A stretch of 64,000 bases of DNA from Lottia gigantea. Taxonomy: Eukaryota; Mollusca; Gastropoda; Lottiidae. Position numbers and translations under genes: made by a program. Below, one piece after another: positions 47,991 to 59,900 of this stretch (position 1 is the first letter of the stretch; each line of letters opens with the position of its first letter). Location: the NCBI RefSeq assembly GCF_000327385.1, contig NW_008710315.1, forward strand, positions 785,775 through 849,774, in the 5' to 3' direction. The notes beneath the pieces were generated by a model. That model was not told where the DNA came from. It saw nothing but the letters and a program-made list of their open reading frames with translations, and did no database searches.

Positions 47991-50900
47991 CTAAAAAAAT
48001 AAACACAAACATTGACTCCTTCATTCCTTAAAATAATTCAAATCTACGAAAGATTACTTTTTTGTACAAATAACAATATTTTACAAAATTAATAACTTCA
48101 GTACTAAGTGATCCTGTCTACCAGCTTCCTAAACCATTTACAGCTGAGTTGATTCATGGAAAACCCAAGAAAGCTGGATAATCCATACCCGTTTTCAGCT
48201 GAGTTAACTGGAATATCAAGGAAAGATACAGGTTCGCAAGATTTTTGTCCTATATTAGAACCCACAACTACCATTTGTGTCACATAGCCAAGAAAATGAT
48301 GTCAAGATTCTAACACTTTAACTCACAGAGCTACAATCTGTCCTCAAATTATTGAATGTTTTTACCTGCCCATATTGGTTCTTGTTCCATTTCTCTATAT
48401 ATAAACTCTAAAAAACTATTTACTAAATCAGTCTGAAATACAATTTTAAAAAAAATCACTTGCTTTTAAGTACAAATGAAGAATTACAATAAAAAAATTA
48501 AGTGATAACTTAATCAAAATCAACATTTGATAACACAAGCCCACAGTATTGCAACAATTTTAGCATAATATAGCCACTTCAGTTAGGGTCTAACAACAGC
48601 CCTCTTAACCTTTTGACCAAACTTAAAGACGTCTGATTTAACCAATCAAATTCTCTCCATCGTTGGCAATTTGTGACGTGATGTTAATCAGGTTAGGTCA
48701 AAAGGTTAATTTGATGAACATTCAAGAGGGCTGTCATTAGACCCTAATTGAAGTGGCTATATAAAAAAAAATGAAAGTTTGGTTAGCAAAACACTTTACA
48801 ACCACTTTTTCATGACAAATGCAAACAACTGAACGCTGTAAACCCAAGACTATCAAATAATGGTATCTACCTTCTCATCTGCTAGAGTTAGACGTTGAAA
48901 TTCAGTATGAAACTTCATAATTTGAGTCTCATACTTTTCTAAAAACAGTCTAGTACAGGAGTTAATAAGATGCCTTGTTCCAATCTCTCTATCTCTGAAA
49001 ATACATACATTACTCAGAATTACATGAACAGTTAAACAATGGCTCAAACCCTACCCTGACTGCTTCAAGACATTACTCTGTGCCACACAAAGTCTCATAA
49101 TACCATCATGTGGTATGGTTTTCCATCTTTACAATTCAATAAAAGTTATGTACGAATGTGGATGTGAGGAAAAAGGATGAATAGCTTAAATCTGCGAATC
49201 AAATAAAATTGTATATTTGAACGTTTACTACTGGAATATTTTCAATTGCTACCAGAAAATGCAAATCAAAATTTTACTTGATAAGCCAATGCGAAACTTT
49301 GGTGTGAAAAATTGGTAATTTTTATTTATTTTTTAATCTTAAAGATGGGTTTCCTTACTTTTTATTGTCAAATTAAGCAAACTATTTGATTAATTGGTGT
49401 TTCTAATGAATTATCATGTATTCTTAATCATATCATTATGTTCTTAATGCATATAATTAAGAGTTTTAACCAATCATAAATGTCCATGTATGTACAGTCT
49501 GGATAAACAGAAAAAGACTTTTTGACCTTTTTTGATCAGTCACTCATTGGAATTCTGCTGGCTAATTATGAATTAATTATAGACATGAGACAATCTGGTA
49601 TATTTCCAATTCATTAGAACACCCCTACTTCTTTTCATATAAATTAGCATTTTCATTTTCATAAATAAAAATAAGGGAACCCATCTTTAATTGAGATCAT
49701 AATTAGAACTATATAAACATGATTTAACAATACCTTTCAGTACGACTGAGTAAACGTTGTAAATGAGATAAACTAGATTGTAATCCCTGACGACATCTTA
49801 TTAGATAAGAGATATACGTTGATCTGTTCTTATGTTCTTCATTTAAACTCTGAATAATTCGCGTAATACTGAAACAAAATAATCCATCAACTTATTATAT
49901 TATGAAGTATGATTTAGCACATCGTATCTCGAATACGGGTTTTGACATGGTCTTATTAACCCGTATTTAACTAAGCCCACTACACTTCAGGTGAAAGTGG
50001 TTGAAATTATATAATTGAAATTATGAAATCACAGGCCAAAGCCCATTTCCTTGCTGTTGATCAAGCGTTCAGTGACCTATGAGGTGGTTTATCCCTAGCC
50101 ATTATCTGTGGTAAAATTTAAGAATTACCTCTAAAGAAGCATAGATACATAGCTATCATTTATGGCTACAGCAAAATGCATCTACGGAACCAAAATACAT
50201 ACACAAAAACAAGTAACAAACCAAACTTACCCATTGGAATCAAATAATTTTACACAGCGTATGACCTCATGAAGTTGAGCTACATGACCTTTATTTTGCA
50301 GATTAATAGCTTCAGCTAACAAAGCTCTTAATAAATCCACCAAATCATCATTATCAAAGTTACTCTTATGTCGATTGCCTAATATCTGAAAATCACTATT
50401 ACTCAAAACCATCCATAGTTTACGTTTAGTGTTTTTGAATGTAAGGCTGCTCTCTAAATTCTGAGTGTCGTTTGACATGAAAGCATTTTCTGCCGATTTT
50501 GTATCGTCATTTTTATCATATTGAGGTATGCCATCATTACAATTATTAGTTATATTCTTTTTGCCTCGGTATTTGTTCAGCATTTCATCTAAGCTCTCTA
50601 AAAAAAGAAAACACAAAAGTGACTTGGTATATATTGTTATCCATATGAAGGATAAAACAAATTTTATGTTTTGTCTAATTTTTCTACTGACACAAGTTAT
50701 CAAAAGGCTGTTAAAAAGTGGAATATTTTTTATTTCAGATTATCAGGGCTACCTTTTGATTCTGATTGCATCATTCCAATTTTCCTTCAATTGTCTGCGG
50801 TTTCTGCATTTGAAGGAACAGATGGGCCATTTGGGGAGGGGTTGATTGAGTTTTGAATATATGTTAATAGTCTTCGGAAGTATTAGAAATGTACAAAAAT

Positions 50901-53900
50901 CGCATAATTCATTCAAAAATATCTCAAACTAGGAATTTCTTTCTGTATTTTCTATATATGGCAGTGTCTCAAAAAATACCTTTCACATGTGGATAATTCT
51001 GGACACGCATGGATTTGAAGGCTCAAATTTCGAGGGTGAGTTGTGAACACTCTTACTGATTGGCTTAGCTAAAATTAATTACCGCTTCTGAGACCAAATA
51101 ACAATTGGTAATAAAAATGGTGCACCTGTTCCTTTAATGAAATGCCATATATGATGTAACTATCGCAAAAGCTGCTCATTATATCCTTTCTAAAGCTTCC
51201 TTATAAATCCCTTAGAATTGCAAGACCCAAAAAAAAATTGGAATGATGCATATAAAAGATTTTGAAAACCTCTTCACAATCCCTTTAAAGAAATTTTGAA
51301 TGGAAAGTGTAGACATACCTTCTTGGTTTTCTTTTTCAATTTTACCCTCAGTATTGATATCAATATTGCCTGGTTCAACATCATCTACAACAGACAAAAT
51401 AACATGATAAAATGAAGTTAATGTCATGCAGTGTGAAATGAGGGAAACCCATAACAGGGACATAACTCAGCTTTTTTTTATTTTCAACATCAACAATGTG
51501 AAAATTAATCTCATGTTAGCATTTCAAGAAAAATCAAATTCATTTTCATAAATCTCTAAACCCCTTGTTCCCATTCTGGGGTGTTTTCACCCCCTGGCGG
51601 TGTGGGACTAGGGTGTCAGGGGTATGGCCAACTGGTGTAGGCAAAGAATTGATTTTGAATTGAGAGAGCACCTCACATCACCACATGCTGGAAATGTGGA
51701 TGAAACAAATTTTGGGATGTGAAAGGTCCAGGTGATTGCTCCAGGGATGTGAAGGTTTAAACCCACTGCTCTAAGTTCATTGCATTCAAAAGCATTCCAT
51801 TTGACAGGGAACCGCACTACACCCATTACATTCAAAGAACTGAATTTTGTGAAGTTTCTCTACTTACTGAATAAATTACTTTCAGTTTTAGTTGATCTTT
51901 TCTTTATAGCTGAAATAAATACAAGAATCAGTCAATAACTATATCCTTATTTGTCAAATTGAATCACAAAAGGTAGAACTTGACTAATACAGTATACTCA
52001 ATGCAACCACTACACAAACTGGCTTTTTTTGTATTACGAATGGATGAATTCACAGGAAATAGACAGGGCTATAGACAAATATCAAAACATACCATCGCAT
52101 AGCGTGAAACTCTGAGTAACAACATGTTTTAGGTTCTGTTTTAATATTTCTACATCGCTCTACAATTTATGTATTGAGCACTGTTATAACAGTGAGAGTT
52201 TTTGTTTTTTTTTTTAACTTACTTGTATGTAATCTATCTTTTAATGATCTAAAAATTCCTGTTTTTTTCTGATTCTTCTCTAGCTTCATTTCCATATCAA
52301 AATCCTACAACCAAATTGTACAGAAGTTGATAACATGTATCTTGCCTCAAATGATAGAAGTCAAGAAGGCAGTGCTGTGTGCAATGAGTAAAATTTTGCA
52401 TGATAACTGCTTCACTGTTTTCTGATTAGTGTACTATAAAATGAGTGAATAGTACCCACAGCCGCCATTTGTTTGATGTTTGAAAGAGACAGATGGACAT
52501 TTTTTTTTGTGGAGGGTAGAAGGGGGTGATTTGAGTCTTGAATATATATGTTAAGGTGCAGTCTTGGTCAGGCACACTAGGAGACAAAAATCTCTAGTCG
52601 GTCATAATCCACCTTGTCGATAATCATGTGCAGAGAATGCATTTGAATGAAAATGAATTTGATTGCATGATGACTGTCTCTATTGCAGAAGATAAAAAAA
52701 AACCCTCATGTGCCCACACCTTCAGAAGCACTAGAAATGGGCGCACCTGTCCCTTAAATTTCGAATGATCTAACCACATGAGCTACAAAAAAAACTTGAA
52801 AAACAAAATGGCCTACCTTTTGTTCAAGAAGATTGGAATTTTTCTTATCATTGTCTTCCTTTGGTTTTACTGAACTACATTCATCAAATATATGCTGATC
52901 ACTTTCAGGCAGTTCCAACTTATTATCAATACCGCATTTCATTTCGGCGCCTTTAAGAACACCCACATTACTTTGACTACCGCAAGAAGAAGTCTCCAAG
53001 ACATCTGATGGACCATAATCTGTTGCTAAGGGATCAAATAAACTTAAAGCTACCGACAGCCTATTTTCATCAAAACTAGAGTCACAAGCTGGTCTATTGG
53101 TCTGTTCAGTATCATTCCCTGCTGTAAATTGAATCAAATCACATAAGTCATTGTCTTGTTTATCTACCACAGTATCTGAATCTAAAAATACATCTTCGCA
53201 GTCCTTAGTACCATCAAATCCAAAATCGGTACTATTAACAGTAGCACTATTGACTTTTCTCTCAACTTTTAGTCTGGAGAGTTTCAAGGCTGTTGGATTT
53301 AATACACCCATATCTGGCACACCTGTTCAAATATAAAATAATACTTTAAAGGGGCATTCTGCTTTTTTTGTAAAAAGTTTTCATTATGAAAAACGTTGTA
53401 AATTTTACCTGAAAATATTTCTAAAGCATGCTATTTCTATCTATGTATCTACTTGATCAAACTGAATTTATTTTAAAAGGGTTAATTAAAACAGAGAGTA
53501 CTACGAACTTAAAAACCTCACGTAATGTTCTTAAATAATTTTGGCGTTTAAAAATTAAGGACTGGATACGTTAAAGGGCACATTACTCTAGATTTTGATT
53601 TTGGGGTACAGTTTTAACAAATTTGAGCCAAAAAAATTTCGACCTACAAAAAAGCGGAATGTCCCTTTAATCATAATAATATACAGTTTATTTGCCAGTC
53701 TAATTAAAAGTAGATCAGACTTTCATTCTGTTTTTGTCTTTTATTAGCTTTTATTTTTAATATAGCCACTTCAGTTAGGGTCTAACGACAGCTCTCTTGA
53801 ACGGTCATCAAACAATCCTTTTGATAAACACAGCTTCACAAAATACCAGTGCTGGAGAGAGTAGAAATTTGATTGGTTAAAGCAGATGTCATCAAGTTAA

Positions 53901-56900
53901 ATCAAGTTAAATCAAATTAAACCTCTTGACATTAGTTCAAGGGGGGTGTCGTTAGACCCTAACTGAAGTGGCTATATTAAAAATAAAAGCTAATAAAAAA
54001 ACTGAACTGACGTTTGGTCAAATTTACATTGGACGACTTCATCAGGACTAGTTTTGGAGATGAAGATGGCAACTCAAAGGCAGACCCCACTCCAAGTAAT
54101 TTTAACTATCATCTAACTTCAGGTCTTCTAAGCTAAGCTGCTCTCCCAAGAGAGATAACTCTAAAAAAAAGTACTACCTGTTGCCATGGTTATTGGTTCT
54201 AAGTTATCTTTCAAATGAAAATCTGAAGACAGCAGATTGGTTGGAACTTTTGGCACATGATCCTAAATTTAAACAAATAATATATTCAAATGCTGCCTTA
54301 CCCACAATTCAATTGGGTTATATGATTATCAACTGGTGGATTTACACTAAAAAAGTGAACAAGGGCAGCCAATGAAATAGAAGTCAGTTTAAATTCCTAC
54401 TAAGAGCTCATCTCATGTTATGACACACGTAGTGGATTCACAAAACTCATCAGGACAGCTGGTTTTGTAACTTTCCAAAATTAGACCTTAGTTAGTTGAT
54501 GTCACCAAAGACTTGCAGGATTGATATCCAAAACCAAAGACTATCAGGAATATTCCTTACCAGACTTATGTCTAGATTTTCCAACTGTTTCTCTTCATTA
54601 TCACTGGCTAATACATCAGTACTCCAGGCATCACTAGCTGTCTCTGATACTTCAGATATTGGCTGGAACAGACAGAATTTGATTTATCTCACTGGCTATT
54701 TGTACCATCATCAAGAATGATATTAAGTGACTTAGGTAGGGTTGGTCAATTGTTTTTTAATGCCCATTTTTGTACTGGCGTGGTACAAATAGCCACAGCC
54801 TTTATCAATACCAAATCAGTTGGGAGTAGGGGTTCAAGGGGGGCATTTGTCCAAGAAAAATAGTTTCCACCTCACTTTATTTTCAACAAAGATCTCAAAA
54901 AGCCAAATTATATTCCATATAGACATTTTTTAGCATCTGGATAATGCAGACTACAAATAGTCAACTTAAAAAAGAAAGGGCCTTACAGCATGACTTATAC
55001 AGTAAAGTTCATGCAGTACATTTGCTCGAAAATAAAATTACTCACAAAAGTTGAGTCAGATTCATTCAAATTAGGTGGAAAGTTTTGAATAGTCATGTCT
55101 TCTACTACTTCTACAAGACGTTCTAGTTGGTTTTGTTCTGGTGGTTCTGAATCACTAGCTAAGACATCAGTACTCCATGTATCACTCACTGTAGACTTAG
55201 CTTCATCTCCTACAAAATAACAATTCCACATTAACATAAATTATACTCTCTCATCTAATGCAAAATAACAATTCCATCAGTAATAATAGACTATTTTCAT
55301 CTCTTATAGAATAACAATTGTCATCCCCTACAAAATAACAATTCCACAATAACATAAATTATACTCTCTCATCTAATGCAAAATAACAATTCCATCAGTA
55401 ATAATAGACTATTTTAATCTCTTATAGAATAACAATTGTCATCCCCTACAAAATAACAATTCCACAATAACATAAATCATACTATCTCATCCGAAACAAA
55501 ATAACAATTCCACAATAACATAAATCATATTCTAATCTGAATAAATATCAAAAATGGATTATTTTCAAGAATAAAAAATTGTTATTTGTCATGTGTTATT
55601 TGCCTCAGAGAATAACTAACAAAATAACAATTCCATCTGTGATAATCTGACAAATACACCTACTTTCATATTCTGTTTTAATTTCGAATTTGCCAAATCT
55701 TTCTGTTACGTCCTCTCTGTTCTGTTTACGGATAGTAACTGGTACACGAACAGATAGATCTGATATATTTCTGTCTTCAATGCTTCCAAGTTGGGATATA
55801 GGTGTATCACGACCACTAATTGTGGGAGAACCTCTACCACTAACATTGGCTGATACCATATCAGATAGATTATCACGAACATTTTCTTCTATAAGATCTT
55901 CATCATCTTCATTATCAACTGAATGACTAGATGCAGCTTCTGAGGCAACCTCTTGATAATCACTGGTATTACCTGTAGAAGTAAATTTGATCAGTTCAAA
56001 TGTAACTTTTTTCTTTAATTAAGGAATGACCTGAACATTTTTTCAGTTTATCAATGTATAAACAGAAAAAACCTGTGTACACTGTAAAAATCTCTAGAGC
56101 GGTTTATACAAAAGTGTATCAACAACCACGCTGTGATGGCCACATCAATCAAACTCAATGATAAAAGTAGTCTGTTAAGGGGCGGAGCTTATATTTACAT
56201 TCCGTTTACACGGATATAAACCGAATGTATATGACTGCTGGTAGCCAATCAAATTGTGTCGATTAAATCGAAATTATAAATTGTTAGCAATGATAATTAG
56301 TATATTAAGTGATACATACCAATTGACTCCTGGTAGCTAGATAATGAAAACCTTGTTCTCTTCTCCTGAATTTCTACTGTTGGCAGTGCTACCATTGAAC
56401 TATTTGGAATGACGTCTGAAACTACTGACGGAATTTCATTACACATCTTCATTGTCTTTTCTTTCATTTCTGCCAAAAACTACAAGTAAAAATAGATGAT
56501 GATGGTTCTCATTCATATACCAAATTTTCTTTTTCGTGTGATGTGTTGCCATGGTAAAAATTGTATCTTGCTAGAATCCTGGCGGTACAAGATACCAAAA
56601 TTAAGTACATACCGGTACTGTCAAGATCTTTCAAACTTTTCCTTTTTGCACCAAGAGGGCTAATGAAGACGGGCAACGCCGCAAGCGTGCAATGAGGGAA
56701 ATTTTGCCAGGACAGCAACAATAGCCTGCTCTTTTTATCGATTTTCAACTGTCGATGGATCTTTAACGTGCACAGCCTGTAGCACACGGGGCCTCGGTTT
56801 ATTGATCCATCCGAATGATTAGACGCTTTTTCCATATCAGCCCCTCTTACCTGCATCCCTGACAGGGGGAAACCGGGTAGAAAAATCTGTAGGTTAACTA

Positions 56901-59900
56901 TGCCAGCATTTAACCCTGGACCTTCAGATTAGTGAGCAAGCATCTAACTCACTGAGCCACTGCGGCTCCAGAACAATGTTGCATCTTGAAAGAACCACCT
57001 AAATGCTGATTATTTACCTTGTCTTCTGAAATCATTCCAGGACATTCTGTTAAGCTCTTGATTGGAATCACTAGAGGGTTCTCACAGATTTTACCATTCT
57101 GGTCTTTGGCTGAATCGGAATCGCTTAAACTGTTTAAACTATGACTTGAGTTGCCTTTCTTCAATCCTGAAAGAAAACCAAAACCAAAATGAAATGAATG
57201 GAGTTTTTTTGCACTTAATGGAGCTAATGAAGAGGGGAACGCAATGCAGTGTGCAATAAGGTAAATTTTGCTGGGACAGTAACATTAGCCCACAATTTTT
57301 TAATTTCCAAGGATTTCGAGGGATCTTCAACAGGTATAAGTAAAATGAAAATTAAATGAATGGAGTTTTACATCCTACTTTTCTGCACCATGTGAGCTAA
57401 TGAAGACGGGCAACGCCATGCAGGGTGCGATGAGAGAAATTCTGACAGGACAACCGCATTAGCCTGCTCTTTTTCGAATTTCAACTGTCGAGGGATCTTT
57501 AACATGCACAGCCTGTAGCGCACAGGATCTCGTTTTTTTGTCCCATCCGAACGACTAGACGCATTTTCCATGCCAGCCCCTCTCACCTGCATCACTGACA
57601 GGGGGAAACCGGGTTGAAAAATCCAATGGTAACATCTCGACCTATGCCGGGATAACATGCATTAGACACAGGACCTTGGTTTATTGTCCTATCCAAATGA
57701 CAATACACTTTTTATATGTGAGCCCATCCAAACTGACACTGACAAAGGGGAACCCAGTTGAAAAAACTGAAGGCATTGTCTCGACCAATGCCAGTATAGA
57801 ACCCTGGACTTTCAGGTTAGTAAGCAAGAGTCTTCCTCACTGGACCACCATGACACCTATCTCATTTTAAACATGGGCATACCTTTAGAATGATGTCTTT
57901 GTAAAATAGGTGTTGCTGGAGGTGATTGATTAGGTGTAAGATTTGGTGTTATTGTTTTAACATCTAAATTTCCCGATAATGAATGTACATCTTTAGGAAG
58001 GTCAGATAATAACTGCTCTAGACATTCATATCCTGTAGTTGATTTATCTAGATTCTCTACAGAAACTCTGAGAAACGACACCTAAAAAATAGAAAGAAAT
58101 ATTATAGGTTAAAGGTCATAAAATTAAAGTTCTCAAACTTGGTCAACAAGTGTATATATTCATCAGTTGGATTTACCAGGTACCATGACTAAAGAATAGA
58201 ATCTCTATATAAGACCATATATCTATTAAACTAAATAATTAGTTTGATGAATAATTACTTAGTTTTAATGATTTATTGGATTATAGAGAGATTCTGTTGT
58301 ATAGTTTTGACACCAGGTAAGTTCACTTATGAATCATTTTGGTCAAGTTTAAAATTTTCAATTTTTTGCTCATCTTTAGAGGTAGTTTATCTTTAACTTA
58401 AATCTGTTTTGTACAATGGTACCATATTATGCTTGAATCACAGGGCATAATGAATTTTAATAATTTAAGAAGGTGATCAATAGGAGTCAATTTCTAAATT
58501 AGCAGTTATCAATATATAGCTCTAGAAGAGATGTGTTAAAATAGAGAAAAATCTTACCAACTCTTCAAGGTGTGAAGGTGAGATTATTACACCTGTATGT
58601 TCCACAATATCAGAACTTTCATTGCACTCAACATCTTCATTATTTTCAAATTGTATTAGATCATCAATAAAACTAGACATACATTCCTATAATAGAGATT
58701 ATTATGAAAAAAAGGAAATTTCAAACAAGCCATGTAATCATTTAGCTACAGAGGTTATAGGAAATAAGTAAGTTTTATGAATGCAAGCTGACAGAGTACA
58801 GGTTCAATCATGTTCCTTTAGAAATGGTAGTATATTATCAATATCCTACAGTTGCTTTCACAATCTCATATTCTCATCATCAATTTTGATTGGTAGAGAG
58901 TTTACTTCTCAACCAATTTGATTCCTTCAAACAAAATACTGCTGGTAAATGTTTGAATGACCAGACACAAAATTTTAGTACCAAATTTAATTCCTGATAA
59001 TTGAGTCTATAAGGTAGGAATATTGTATCTTTTTTATAGGATAGGATGATTTGAAGAACCCAGTTTCTCCACTGTCAGTGAGAGACTGACATGGAAAAAC
59101 CAAAGAAAAAGAACTGTGCAATATTCCTGGATGGGAATAAAAAGATAGTGAGACTGTACAAAGCACTAAGATTCCAGTTAAAAGTTAACGAGACAGCTGT
59201 GCCATATTTCAAGTCTTGAGTAAGCTTATATATGTAAATAGTCTTCAGAAGTACTAGAAATGTATGAAAATTTCACAATTCTTTCAAAAATATCTCAAAC
59301 TAGGAATTTCTTTTCCTATTTCTACAGATAAATTTTCTATATGGCAGTGTCTCAAAAAAGATGACTCATCTTTTCAACTTTCAAATACAGATAATTCTGG
59401 ACACACATGGATTTCATGGCTCAAATTTCGACGATGAGTTGTGAACACTATTATTGATTAGCCAAGAGATTCCCTTCTCTGAGACTAAAATATGATTTGT
59501 AAGAAAAAAGGTTGTCCCTTTATACCTAAATCTCAAATATACAACAAGGAATAACAAAATATCACTACCTTTTCAAATCGACTATAAAGATCTGCGACAT
59601 TGTGGTCTATTGTAGCAGAAGTGGCTGATACAGCTAGAAACTGTAGAATCTGTGCCATCTGCATTAAATTATGACGAGCAATATGACTAATAGGAACATC
59701 TGTAGTTATTCCATAAGGTTCCGGATCACATATAGCAGGGCATATAAACAACGAAAACACCAAATCAGCACAAGCTGTTCGAGCTTCTTGAGAATTAATG
59801 TGGCCAGCTTTGGTTAAACTATGGTACACGTGGGATAACAGAAGTTTTAAACTTGACGGAAAACAAGTGATATTGCTTTTAATGGAATTGATAAATCTTG

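Noticed and set aside
56902-56968. tRNA gene on the minus strand
   Set aside because: The A- and B-box-like text belongs to a SINE head; it lacks a proper acceptor stem and runs straight into the SINE body.
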